DNA of 13,197 bases from JACTUC01 sp964477685 (GCA_964477685.1 CAYZHK010000041.1:1-13197); one strand, 5' to 3'. Shown: positions 1 to 6,684, numbered from the stretch's first letter. Numbers and translations are program-made. The notes: generated by a model from the letters alone, not told the origin.

Positions 1-817
1 CCCCAAATCCTATGATATCATGGGGGACATTATAGTGATCGAGGACCTTGCCGAGAGCCTAATGCCGCACCGAGAGGCAATCGGTGCGGCCCTCTTGGGC
101 GCTTACCCAAAAACAAAGACATGCCTTCTGAAGATCGGGAAAGTTGAGGGCGAGTGGAGGGTCCCGACGTACCGGCTCCTTGCCGGTCTAGACAAGACCG
201 ATACCGTGTACACTGAGAATGGCCTAAGGTTGAGGATAGATCTGGCCAAGGCCTATTTCTCTCCGAGGCTGGCCTACGAGCGGCAGCGGATCGCAGGGAT
301 GGTGAAGGAAGATGAAACGCTAGTGGACATGTTTGCGGGCGTAGGGCCCTTCTCCTTGGCCATTGCAAAGAAGGTGAAGGCCACAGTCCATTCCATAGAC
401 ATCAATCCGGACGCCATCGTCCTCCTCAAGGAGAATATATCCTCAAACAGGCTGAGGGGGAGGGTGTACCCGCACTGCGGGGATGCAGCGGTCGTCTCGG
501 GGTGGCTCGCTGGGACCGCGGACCGCGTGATAATGAACCTGCCTGGGAGCTCCCTCAATTTCCTCAAGGTAGCGGTCACCCTCCTCAAGCCGAACGGGGG
601 ACTCATCCACATATACTTCTTCCTTGCTGACCCGCAAGCCGCCCATGCCGCCTCGATCGTGAAGGGTTCGCTGGAGTCATACTGCAGCCAGGTCACCATC
701 GAAGGCGTGAGGGCAGTCAAGGAGGTGGCCCCGAAAAAATGGCAGTACGTTGTGGATGTGGCCTGCACCGGGCCTGGGAATCCCGCTACGGCCGGCCCTC
801 CCGGCCGGCAACTATAG
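1..817 (+). CDS. trm5: Trm5-like tRNA (guanine37-N1)-methyltransferase, 5'-truncated
   Basis: This is the C-terminal part of a class I SAM-dependent methyltransferase of the Trm5 family, which makes m1G37 (or its wyosine derivatives) next to the tRNA anticodon and so protects the reading frame. The frame stays open to the left edge and reads PKSYDIMGDI there, a known internal stretch of archaeal Trm5. The gene therefore starts outside the window and the ATG at position 20 is not a true start. Visible landmarks are the YFSPRLAYER segment before the Rossmann domain (about nt 257-286), SAM motif I VDMFAGVGPFS (nt 323-355), acidic motif DINPDA, the catalytic-region motif NLPG (nt 536-547), and the late KKWQYVVDV strand. 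The 3' end overlaps the convergent DUF371 gene by 32 bases. Family assignment is firm; Trm5a, b or c cannot be separated without the N-terminus. Confidence 0.88.
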   Translation, partial: PKSYDIMGDIIVIEDLAESLMPHREAIGAALLGAYPKTKTCLLKIGKVEGEWRVPTYRLLAGLDKTDTVYTENGLRLRIDLAKAYFSPRLAYERQRIAGMVKEDETLVDMFAGVGPFSLAIAKKVKATVHSIDINPDAIVLLKENISSNRLRGRVYPHCGDAAVVSGWLAGTADRVIMNLPGSSLNFLKVAVTLLKPNGGLIHIYFFLADPQAAHAASIVKGSLESYCSQVTIEGVRAVKEVAPKKWQYVVDVACTGPGNPATAGPPGRQL

Positions 818-1220
818 TTATTCTCATGTCCCTCTTTCCGTCTTTGATGAGCTCGACAAAGCTTTCTTCCAGGTCAATGGCTGCCCTGTTCGCATGAACC
901 ATGAGCGTCCGGCCGCAGACATAGCCGCTTTTCCTTACCACCATCTCGTGGCCACTCTCGAAGGTCAGGGCAGGGCTTCCCCTGCCCCTAATCACCTGGG
1001 CTATGCCTCCCGCCTCAAGGATCACAGCCATGGGGGCGCCCTCAGCCCTGGCCTCCCTCTTGAGCACTTCAGGCAGGTCCCTCAGGCCCACCTCTGACCG
1101 GGTTGCAACGATGCAGTCGCCATAGCCCGTCTTGACGCCTTCCTTTGTGATCTCCAGGGTTGTCCTGTGTCTCGATGTGATCCTGTCGTCTCCCCATGCC
1201 CTGAAGCTGAAGCGCGCCAT
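786..1220 (-). CDS. DUF371 family conserved archaeal protein
   Basis: A 144-residue protein of the archaeal DUF371 family, whose biochemical role is unknown. Recognisable family landmarks are the N-terminal FRAWG...ITSRHRTTLEITKE, a GDCIVATRSEVGLRDLP segment, and the C-terminal run VVRKSGYVCGRTLMVHANRAA. The RKS...C.RT pattern with conserved H/R/K residues suggests a nucleic-acid or nucleotide-binding surface, but that is speculation. The ATG at 1220 is chosen because homology begins right there (MARFSFRAWG); the frame stays open further upstream only as antisense of pcm. There is no strong Shine-Dalgarno, so translation may be leaderless. It diverges from pcm (54-base gap) and its 3' end overlaps the trm5-like gene tail to tail. 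No membrane segment or signal peptide is visible. Confidence 0.85.
   Translation of the reverse strand: MARFSFRAWGDDRITSRHRTTLEITKEGVKTGYGDCIVATRSEVGLRDLPEVLKREARAEGAPMAVILEAGGIAQVIRGRGSPALTFESGHEMVVRKSGYVCGRTLMVHANRAAIDLEESFVELIKDGKRDMRITIVAGREGRP
789..807. terminator. GC-rich inverted repeat in a convergent gene overlap, possible bidirectional terminator
   Basis: CGGCCGG (789-795) pairs with CCGGCCG (801-807) around a CCCTC loop: a 7-bp all-GC stem. It lies inside the last codons of both the trm5-like gene and the convergent DUF371 gene. A perfect 10-base palindrome, AACTATAGTT (810-819), follows on the plus strand. No long T tract is present, so an intrinsic terminator role is inferred from position and symmetry only. 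Confidence 0.35.
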
Positions 1221-1274
1221 AGCAACCAAGGACTTTTCTACCTGGTGAGGGAGATAAGTCTTTAGAGGAAGGGT
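1221..1274. promoter_or_regulatory. Divergent promoter region between DUF371 and pcm
   Basis: The 54-base gap must serve both genes. On the plus strand GACTTTTCTACC (about 1230-1241) is a weak TATA-like stretch at a suitable distance, and GAGGAAGGGT directly before the pcm ATG is a purine-rich ribosome-binding site. On the minus strand ACTTATCTC (about 1251-1259) is the best TATA-like candidate for DUF371. Both boxes are poor matches, so exact positions are uncertain. Confidence 0.3.
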
Positions 1275-1964
1275 ATGGGCAGCTACGAAGAGAAGCGCGC
1301 GAGGCTCATAGACGAGCTTGTCCAGGAAGGCATCCTCAGGGATCCTGAAGTCATCAGGGCGATGTGTGCTGTCCCACGGGAGGAGTTCACCCCTGAGGAA
1401 CTCAGAGAGAGCGCATACTTCGACTCCCCCCTTCCATCCAAGGGGGGCCAAACGATATCGGCACCGCACATGGTGGCAATGATGTGCCAGCACCTCAGGC
1501 TCTCCCCCGGCCAGAAGGTTCTCGAGGTGGGGGCGGGGACCGGCTACCATGCCGCGGTCTGCGCCGAGATCATTGCCCCTGCAGCCCTCCCAGAGGACCA
1601 GAGGGGACACGTCTATGCAGTCGAACTGGTAAGCCCCCTCATAGATTTTGCGAGGGCCAACCTCAGCCGCTGCGGGTATACGGGGCGGGTGACCATCATC
1701 GAGGGGGACGGGACCCTTGGCCTCCCGGCCGAGGCCCCCTATGACCGCATACTGGTCACTGCCGCAGCCCCCATCATACCGCCTCCCCTCAAGATGCAGC
1801 TGAAGGACGGGGGGAGGATGGTAATACCGGTCGGCGAAGCCTATTCGATCCAGGAGCTGCTGGTTGTGGAGCGGGCTGGGAATGTCTTCAGGGAGACAGC
1901 GCACGGAGGCTGTGTCTTCGTCCCCCTGCTGGGGCAGTATGGCTGGAACCCCGGCAGGGCATGA
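1275..1964 (+). CDS. pcm: Protein-L-isoaspartate O-methyltransferase
   Basis: A 229-residue repair enzyme that methylates the alpha-carboxyl of L-isoaspartyl residues in damaged proteins using SAM, starting their conversion back to aspartate. Visible hallmarks: the N-terminal helical part with VPREEFTPEE (residues 33-42), the isoAsp-binding loop GGQTISAPHMVAMM (57-70), SAM motif I LEVGAGTGYHAA (83-94), the YAVEL acidic strand (114-118), and EGDGTLG...APYDRILVTAAAP (143-166), all typical of the family. The C-terminus GGCVFVPLLGQYGW is also standard (FVPL.G..GW). Length is normal for archaeal PCMT. The start ATG follows GAGGAAGGGT closely, a usable ribosome-binding site. It diverges from DUF371, and its stop codon lies 3 bases from the convergent fen1 stop. 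A soluble cytoplasmic enzyme; nothing anomalous. Confidence 0.96.
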   Translation: MGSYEEKRARLIDELVQEGILRDPEVIRAMCAVPREEFTPEELRESAYFDSPLPSKGGQTISAPHMVAMMCQHLRLSPGQKVLEVGAGTGYHAAVCAEIIAPAALPEDQRGHVYAVELVSPLIDFARANLSRCGYTGRVTIIEGDGTLGLPAEAPYDRILVTAAAPIIPPPLKMQLKDGGRMVIPVGEAYSIQELLVVERAGNVFRETAHGGCVFVPLLGQYGWNPGRA

Positions 1965-1967
1965 GTC

Positions 1968-3002
1968 TCAGAACCATCTCTCCAGGTTCGACTGGCGACC
2001 CTGCTCCTTCCGCGCCTTCTCCATCCGCCCCACGGCCGCTTCGATCCTCTCGGGTGAGAAATCGAAATCCTCCGCAAGGATCTCCTTCAGCTTTGCACCG
2101 TCGACCTGGCCCCAGCTCAGGCGGTATTCGCCAGTGGTCTGGGGGTTCATGAATATCTCGGTGATGGCGCCCATGTCCAGGGCCGGGTCAACCTCGAGCT
2201 GCTTCTCCTCCACTGCCTTCCTGAGGCTTCCGTACTCCTGAATCATCTTGTAGGCCTTCTTGGGCCCAATGCCCCTGAAGCCATCGGGGTTGAAGTCTGT
2301 CCCGAGGAGGATGCCGACGTCGATCAGCTGGGCCCGGCTCACCTTCAGCTCCTTCATAACCTCCTCGAGCCTGACAATCTCTGGCTCCAGGTCCACATAG
2401 ACCGGCTTGCCCGGCAGCTTCCTCCTCCCCGAAATTGTGAGATTGCGGACAAGCCTTGGTGCTCCAAAGAGGAGGGCGTCATAGTCCTGGCTGACGGTGG
2501 CCCAGGCATCGCCCTTCTTGTTCATGAATGCCGCCTGGGCTTCCCCCTCCGACGGCGCCTGTACGCAGGGTATTCCCAGCGCGTCCAGGACGCGCCTGGC
2601 CTGGTCGACCATCTCGCGCGTCAGCCTGGATGTGGCCTGGGCTGCCTTCCTGGCGGAGACCATGTCCCCCCTCTCCAGGGCAGCCCTGTACTCCCTCGCA
2701 GCCTCGAGCTTCGCCTCAGTCCTCCTCTTGATCTCCTCAGACTTGAGCTCCGGCGGCTTTCCGTCAAAGACATACACTGGCTTTATGCCGGCCTCAATGA
2801 GGTTGGCCGTCCTGTAGAAGACGCCGCTGAGGTGGCTGGTGACCCGCCCCTGCGAGTCCATCAGGAGGCTGCCGTCTGGTTGCCTTATTATGGCGAGGAA
2901 CTGGTAAAGGGCATTGTACCCATCTATGGCAATGATCCTGCCTGTGAGTTCCTGAAGGGCAATGGGGGCTGGCGCCACCAGTTCCCGAAGGTTCACTCCC
3001 AT
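1968..3002 (-). CDS. fen: Flap endonuclease 1
   Basis: A 344-residue structure-specific 5' flap endonuclease of the FEN-1/XPG family, which trims 5' flaps during Okazaki-fragment maturation and base-excision repair. The two-metal active site is complete: D27 (IAIDGYN), D80 (VFDGKPP), E152 and E154 (SEGEAQAA), D173 and D175 (SQDYDALLFG), and D236 (GTDFN). A helix-hairpin-helix follows (GFRGIGPKKAYKMI, 241-254). The extreme C-terminus QSNLERWF (337-344) is a classic PIP box for binding the PCNA clamp. The ATG at 3002 begins MGVNLREL, as in archaeal FEN-1. The GGTG overlapping the end of the upstream wHTH gene, which stops 3 bases before this start, can act as ribosome-binding site. Third gene of the minus-strand unit cdc48 - wHTH - fen1. 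Confidence 0.97.
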   Translation of the reverse strand: MGVNLRELVAPAPIALQELTGRIIAIDGYNALYQFLAIIRQPDGSLLMDSQGRVTSHLSGVFYRTANLIEAGIKPVYVFDGKPPELKSEEIKRRTEAKLEAAREYRAALERGDMVSARKAAQATSRLTREMVDQARRVLDALGIPCVQAPSEGEAQAAFMNKKGDAWATVSQDYDALLFGAPRLVRNLTISGRRKLPGKPVYVDLEPEIVRLEEVMKELKVSRAQLIDVGILLGTDFNPDGFRGIGPKKAYKMIQEYGSLRKAVEEKQLEVDPALDMGAITEIFMNPQTTGEYRLSWGQVDGAKLKEILAEDFDFSPERIEAAVGRMEKARKEQGRQSNLERWF

Positions 3003-3005
3003 GGC

Positions 3006-3263
3006 TCACACCGCTGGGGAGCCCTTTGGACGGATGAGGGTGATCAGCCTGCCCTTCTTCATGGCGGAGACATTGATCTTGCCCCGCAGTTCGAGCTCCA
3101 TCAGTTCCCTGTTCAGCTCCGAGCCCGACAAGTCCTTGATCATGGCCCTGAGCATTTCCATGAGCTCGTCCTCCTTGAGGGTCCCCTGCCGCTTCACCAG
3201 CAGGTCCAGTATTATCAGGTCCAGCGACTCCGTCCTCCACCTGTGGTTGTTCTCCTCAGCCAT
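3006..3263 (-). CDS. Small conserved winged-helix-like protein between cdc48 and fen1
   Basis: An 85-residue protein that I do not recognise by name. Its predicted layout is helix (RTESLDLIILDLLVKRQG), helix (KEDELMEMLRAMIKDLS), a recognition-type helix (GSELNRELMELELRGKI), then a beta hairpin (NVSAMKKGRLITLIRP). This is the order of a winged helix-turn-helix domain, with a basic wing (KKGR). It could bind DNA or mediate protein contacts. The ATG at 3263 has a strong purine-rich leader (GAGGAGAGATGAGG) overlapping and following the cdc48 stop; the gap to cdc48 is 13 bases and to fen1 only 3 bases, so it is very likely co-transcribed and translationally coupled with both. No Cys or metal-binding motif. 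The fold assignment is from reading the sequence pattern only. Confidence 0.75.
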   Translation of the reverse strand: MAEENNHRWRTESLDLIILDLLVKRQGTLKEDELMEMLRAMIKDLSGSELNRELMELELRGKINVSAMKKGRLITLIRPKGSPAV

Positions 3264-3276
3264 GCCTCATCTCTCC

Positions 3277-5523
3277 TCAAACGAAGTTGATCAGGGGCTG
3301 CTTCCCCCGGAGGGTCTGGCGGCTCTTCTCCTCCCAGGAGCGGTAATACTTCTCCATGTCATCCGTGATGCTCGGCCTTATCTTCTGGAGCGCCCTGAGG
3401 AAGTGGTACATGGTGAGCTCCTTCACGTTTGGGTCCTCCCTGAGCGCCATGAGCCCAGCCTCCCTGCAGATGGCCTCGAGGTCCGAGCCGGCATAGCCCC
3501 TGGTCATGTTTGTCAGCTTCTCAAAGTCGATGTCCTTGAGCGGCATCCCCTTGGTGTGGATCTTCAGTATCTGCATCCTCGTGGCATTGTCAGGCTCCGG
3601 CGTATAGACCAGCCGGTCGAACCTGCCTGGGCGGAGGAGGGCAGTGTCAATGATGTCCGGGCGGTTCGTGGCCCCCAGGATCACCACATTCTCGAGGCCC
3701 ATCAGCCCGTCCATCTCGGTGAGCATCTGGCTTATGACCCGCTCTGTGACCATGGAGTCACCCATCCCCGCCCCCCTCATGGGCGCAAGCGAGTCTATCT
3801 CGTCGAAGAATATGATGGCCGGTGCCGCTGTCCTTGCCCTCCTGAAGACCTCCCTTATGGCCTTCTCAGACTCCCCGACCCACTTGCTGAAGATCTCGGG
3901 CCCCTTAATGGTGATGAAATTGGCCTCGCTCTCGCTGGCCACCGCCTTCGCCAAGAGGGTCTTTCCGCACCCTGGCGGGCCGTAGAGGAGGATGCCCTTG
4001 GGCGGCTTGATGCCCAGCCTTTTGAACCTCTCTGGGTACTTGAGGGGCCATTCGACTGCCTCTCTGAGGTCCTGCTTGACCTCGTCCAGTCCCCCTATGT
4101 CCTCCCACTTTACCGTGGGGACCTCCACATAGACCTCCCTCAGCTCGGTGGGGGTGATCTCCTTGAAGGCATCCTCGAAATCCCTCATGTTGATCTCCAG
4201 CTTGTCGACGACCTCGGGAGGTATCTTGTCCTGCTGCAGGTCAATCTCCGGCAGGTACCTCCTGAGGGCCTTCATGGCCGATTCCCTGCAGAGCGCCGCA
4301 AGGTCCGCGCCGACGAAGCCGTGGGTCATCTTCGCTATCTCATTGAGGTCAACGTACTTGCCCTCCTTGTCCTCGGACCTGGCCTCCCCCTTCCGCTCCT
4401 TCCCTTCATCGGGCTTGGAGAGCGGCATGTTCCGCGTATGGACCTGCAGGATCTCGTACCTCTCCTTGACCGCGGGCACCCCGATCTCGATCTCCCTGTC
4501 GAAGCGCCCCGGCCTCCTCAGGGCGGGATCGAGGGCATTGGGCCTGTTGGTGGCCCCGATGACTATGACGTCGCCCCTCGCCTCCAGGCCGTCCATAAGC
4601 GCCAGGAGCTGCGCAACGACTCGCTTCTCAACCTCGCCTGTGACCTCCTCCCTCTTCGGCGCTATGGCGTCAAGCTCATCGATGAATATGATGGCCGGAG
4701 CGTGCTGCTTCGCCTCGTCGAAGAACTCCCTCAGCTTCTGCTCCGACTCACCGTAGAACTTGCTCATGATCTCGGGGCCGTTGATGGCGATGAAGTATGC
4801 CTCTGTTTCGTTGGCGACAACCTTGGCCAGAAGCGTCTTGCCGCAGCCGGGTGGGCCGTAGAGGAGGACCCCCTTCGGCGGATCTATGCCCAGCCTCTTG
4901 AATATCTCAGGGTGCTTGAGCGGCAGTTCCACCATCTCCCGCACCTTGCGGATGGGCTCGGTCAGGCCACCTATGTCTTCATAGGTGACCCGGGGGACCT
5001 TGGCCGCCTCGGCGGGCTTCTCCAGGATGGTGAGGTTGGTCTCCTCCGTCGTCATTACGATGCCGTTTGGCTTCGTGGAGACAACCGAGAAGGGGATGGC
5101 CTGCCCAAGGACGGGAATCAGGACGTTGTCCCCCTCCACCAGGGGGGTATCGGCCATCCTCCGCTTGACGAAGCTGACGAAGCCGGAGTCCACTGTTATC
5201 GTGAACGAGAGGGGGGCGAGCTTCACCAGGGTCGCCACCTTGGCCTCGGCCTTCCTGACGGAAACCTTCTCCCCTATGCCTACGCTGGCATTCTTCCTGA
5301 TGAGGCCGTCCATGCGTATTATGTCCATGCCCTGGTCTTCGGTGTAGGCAGGCCAGACTATGGCCGCCGTCTTCCTCTTCCCCTCTATCTCTATAATGTC
5401 GCCGACGCTCACGCCCACCTTCTTCATGGCGTCAGCATCTATCCTGACCTTCCCTCTGCCCACATCCCTCTGCTTGGACTCTGCGACCCTGAGCATCAGA
5501 TCATTGCCGATCTTGCCTTCCAT
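3277..5523 (-). CDS. cdc48: Cdc48/VAT-type AAA+ ATPase (p97 homologue)
   Basis: A 748-residue double-ring AAA+ unfoldase/segregase that extracts and unfolds substrate proteins, in archaea often feeding the 20S proteasome. Order: N-terminal double-psi barrel and four-stranded barrel (about 1-170, LRVAESKQRDVGRGKVRI at the start); D1 with Walker A GPPGCGKT (223-230), Walker B IIFIDELDA (278-286), sensor GATN (323-326) and arginine-finger run RRPGR (336-340); D2 with Walker A (515-522), Walker B IIFFDEID (570-577), GATN (617-620) and RPGR (631-634). Both ATPase sites look intact. A roughly 20-residue charged, low-complexity insertion sits late in D1 (about 370-390). The C-terminus ends LINFV, without an HbYX proteasome-docking motif. 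The ATG at 5523 is preferred over an upstream TTG because GAGGGTGA lies 6 bases before it. First gene of the unit with wHTH and fen1. Confidence 0.96.
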   Translation of the reverse strand: MEGKIGNDLMLRVAESKQRDVGRGKVRIDADAMKKVGVSVGDIIEIEGKRKTAAIVWPAYTEDQGMDIIRMDGLIRKNASVGIGEKVSVRKAEAKVATLVKLAPLSFTITVDSGFVSFVKRRMADTPLVEGDNVLIPVLGQAIPFSVVSTKPNGIVMTTEETNLTILEKPAEAAKVPRVTYEDIGGLTEPIRKVREMVELPLKHPEIFKRLGIDPPKGVLLYGPPGCGKTLLAKVVANETEAYFIAINGPEIMSKFYGESEQKLREFFDEAKQHAPAIIFIDELDAIAPKREEVTGEVEKRVVAQLLALMDGLEARGDVIVIGATNRPNALDPALRRPGRFDREIEIGVPAVKERYEILQVHTRNMPLSKPDEGKERKGEARSEDKEGKYVDLNEIAKMTHGFVGADLAALCRESAMKALRRYLPEIDLQQDKIPPEVVDKLEINMRDFEDAFKEITPTELREVYVEVPTVKWEDIGGLDEVKQDLREAVEWPLKYPERFKRLGIKPPKGILLYGPPGCGKTLLAKAVASESEANFITIKGPEIFSKWVGESEKAIREVFRRARTAAPAIIFFDEIDSLAPMRGAGMGDSMVTERVISQMLTEMDGLMGLENVVILGATNRPDIIDTALLRPGRFDRLVYTPEPDNATRMQILKIHTKGMPLKDIDFEKLTNMTRGYAGSDLEAICREAGLMALREDPNVKELTMYHFLRALQKIRPSITDDMEKYYRSWEEKSRQTLRGKQPLINFV

Positions 5524-5580
5524 CCCTCTCACCCTCGCCTGCAAACAATCTCTCCACTGCTACCTATCTAAGGGTTTGTC

Positions 5581-5626
5581 AATGGATTATTTCCATTACC
5601 AAACTTGTGGCGGTCTCTTTTTATTC
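5581..5626 (-). promoter_or_regulatory. cdc48 promoter region with TATA-like box and a dyad
   Basis: On the minus strand GAATAAAAAG (5616-5625) is a TATA-like run about 95 bases before the cdc48 ATG. Closer in, AATGGA (5581-5586) and TCCATT (5592-5597) form a 6-bp inverted repeat around an AT core TTATT, which could be an operator or could itself flank a second TATA-like element (GAAATAATCC). The leader would be roughly 30-70 bases, longer than that of most genes here. Positions are inferred by eye. Confidence 0.3.
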
Positions 5627-5648
5627 TTATCGCAATGGCCATGGGGGC

Positions 5649-5673
5649 AAAAAAAGGGATCAAAAAGAAAAAA
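5649..5673 (-). terminator. T-tract terminator after aEF-1beta
   Basis: Just 3' of the aEF-1beta stop the minus strand carries T-runs: six Ts, a C and five Ts (within 5662-5673), then seven Ts (5649-5655). Oligo-T tracts without a stem are the usual archaeal intrinsic termination signal, and this is the most T-rich non-coding patch noticed in the window. It separates the Zn-ribbon/aEF-1beta unit from cdc48. Confidence 0.55.
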
Positions 5674-5682
5674 TGATGGTGG

Positions 5683-5967
5683 CTAGCCCGGCAGGGTCTG
5701 GACGATCTCAACGTCCACCTGCCCCACGCCATTGACCTTGGCGAAAACGTCCTCGATCGGCTGGGTCCCCCCCTCGTAATCTCCGGGCATCACGACGTAG
5801 GCCTTGAGGGCCTTCAGGCCGAATGCAATCTCCTCCTCCACGTACTTGTGGACGAAGAGATCCTTGTTGCCCTTCGGGAGCGATTCCCTAAGGTCTTCCT
5901 TCAGCCTCTCCAGATTGACCCCGTCGTCCTCCGGCAGTATCTTGATCACTGCTAAAAGCCTTGACAT
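5683..5967 (-). CDS. aef1B: Archaeal elongation factor 1-beta (guanine nucleotide exchange factor)
   Basis: A 94-residue protein of the aEF-1beta family, the exchange factor that reloads aEF-1alpha with GTP during elongation. It has the expected ferredoxin-like pattern: strand MSRLLAVIKILPEDDGVNLE, helix LKEDLRESLP, a strand around FVHKYVEEEIAFGLKALKAYVVMPG, helix PIEDVFAKVNGV, and the final strand VDVEIVQTLPG. Length matches the family (about 90 residues). The ATG at 5967 is chosen because family homology starts at MSRLLAVIK; further upstream in-frame sequence overlaps the Zn-ribbon gene. Purines (GGGGGTAAAGGG) precede it. It lies 11 bases after the Zn-ribbon gene, a conserved archaeal pairing that supports co-expression for translation. 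Soluble, no odd features. Confidence 0.95.
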   Translation of the reverse strand: MSRLLAVIKILPEDDGVNLERLKEDLRESLPKGNKDLFVHKYVEEEIAFGLKALKAYVVMPGDYEGGTQPIEDVFAKVNGVGQVDVEIVQTLPG

Positions 5968-5978
5968 CCCTTTACCCC

Positions 5979-6155
5979 CTATGGTCCCTGGAAGCCGCAC
6001 TTAGGGCACTTATAGCTGTTGACCAGGTCCCTGCACTTCCTGCAGCGCCAGAAGATCACCTCTCCACAGCTGGGGCAGGAGAGCTTGACACCCTTCTGGT
6101 CCGGGAGGATGGGGTCCTTGCAGGAAACGCAGGTCGGTAAACTCAATTCGCTCAT
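5979..6155 (-). CDS. Zn-ribbon RNA-binding protein with a predicted role in translation (COG2888 type)
   Basis: A 58-residue protein with four CxxC knuckles: C9/C12 (CVSC), C27/C30 (CPSC), C39/C42 (CRKC) and C50/C53 (CPKC), enough for two zinc sites. This is the archaeal family annotated as a Zn-ribbon RNA-binding protein involved in translation, which is commonly encoded directly before aEF-1beta, as here. FWRCRKCRDLVNSYKCPKCGF is the conserved core. Two ATGs are possible, at 6161 and 6155. The downstream one is preferred because a GGTG purine stretch sits about 7 bases before it. The TATA box at 6196-6203 gives a leader of roughly 20 bases. Role in translation is from family knowledge and gene context, not from a catalytic motif. 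Confidence 0.88.
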   Translation of the reverse strand: MSELSLPTCVSCKDPILPDQKGVKLSCPSCGEVIFWRCRKCRDLVNSYKCPKCGFQGP

Positions 6156-6195
6156 TATCATACACCAAATTGAGATGGTAGAAACATAGCCCCCC

Positions 6196-6203
6196 TATAT
6201 AAA
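6196..6203 (-). promoter_or_regulatory. Archaeal TATA box for the Zn-ribbon/aEF-1beta unit
   Basis: The minus strand reads GGTAATTTATATAGGGG. TTTATATA is the archaeal TATA consensus, with an A/G-containing BRE-like GGTAA directly upstream. Transcription would start about 25 bases downstream, near 6175, some 15-20 bases before the start codon. It is the clearest promoter in the window. Confidence 0.8.
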
Positions 6204-6211
6204 TTACCATC

Positions 6212-6235
6212 GCGCCGGGCGCCCTCTGCCGGCGC
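6212..6235. repeat. GC-rich inverted repeat between the swivel-domain gene and the Zn-ribbon promoter
   Basis: GCGCCGG (6212-6218) is the reverse complement of CCGGCGC (6229-6235), with a 10-base spacer. It lies just after the 3' end of the swivel-domain gene (stop at 6270) and directly upstream of the TATA box for the next unit. It may form a hairpin that marks the transcript end. No T tract follows directly on the minus strand, so function is uncertain. Confidence 0.3.
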
Positions 6236-6269
6236 CTAGACCTGAGGCTATGCCGTCCCGGGGCAGGGT

Positions 6270-6665
6270 TCATTCATGGACTATGAGGAAGCCCTCCGAT
6301 CCTTCCTGGGGCTCGATGGAGGCCTTTCTACCATGGAGTTCCAGACCCCCTTCAAGCTTCGTCCCCATCAACGCGGGTATGGAGAACTCCCGGGTCACTA
6401 TGGCTAGGTGCGAACCCAGCCCGCCCGACATGCATACGACTCCGGAGAGCTTGGAGAGTATGGGCCCGAGGGTCGTCACTCCCGCATCGTCCACCATGAC
6501 GATCTTGCCCGAGGCCCCCTCTTTCCAGAGCGAGATTACATCCTTGATGGTCTTTACGTAGCGGAGCTCACCCTCCGCCTTCGCCCTCAGCGTGATCTGG
6601 CCGCGACCCACGACCTTCAAGGCTTTCACCAGTCCCCGGCTCTCTGGCGGGAATACTATTAACAT
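6270..6665 (-). CDS. Stand-alone PEP-utilising enzyme mobile (phosphohistidine swivel) domain protein
   Basis: A 131-residue protein whose second half is the swivelling phosphohistidine domain otherwise found inside PEP synthase, pyruvate phosphate dikinase and PTS enzyme I. The signature GGLGSHLAIVTREFSIPAL (81-99) contains the phospho-acceptor His at position 86, and DAGVTTLGPILSKLSGVV before it and LEGGLELHGRKASIEP after it match the beta/alpha core. The threonine usually two residues before this His (GGxTSH) is glycine here. The first 50 residues hold no ATP-grasp or TIM-barrel domain, so partner domains must be encoded elsewhere. The ATG at 6665 has no good Shine-Dalgarno and lies about 25 bases from an AT-rich box, suggesting a leaderless transcript. 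It diverges from the 393-residue unknown. Substrate is unknown. Confidence 0.85.
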   Translation of the reverse strand: MLIVFPPESRGLVKALKVVGRGQITLRAKAEGELRYVKTIKDVISLWKEGASGKIVMVDDAGVTTLGPILSKLSGVVCMSGGLGSHLAIVTREFSIPALMGTKLEGGLELHGRKASIEPQEGSEGFLIVHE

Positions 6666-6684
6666 CTTCCATGTGCCATTAAAG

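Noticed and set aside
1221..1904. Upstream extension of the DUF371 frame, antisense to pcm.
   Set aside because: The extension is opposite the clearly coding pcm gene, has no similarity to DUF371, and the family's N-terminus matches the ATG at 1220.
5524..5544. TTG start giving Cdc48 seven extra residues.
   Set aside because: GAGGGTGA, the likely ribosome-binding site, lies within this stretch at the right distance from the ATG at 5523.
2962..5571. Very long open frame (869 codons) on the plus strand, opposite cdc48 and the small wHTH gene.
   Set aside because: It is the complement of the cdc48 and wHTH coding sequences; its translation is rich in Leu, Pro, Arg and Asp/Glu with no domain. 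GC-rich codon use on the real strand removes stops from this antisense frame.
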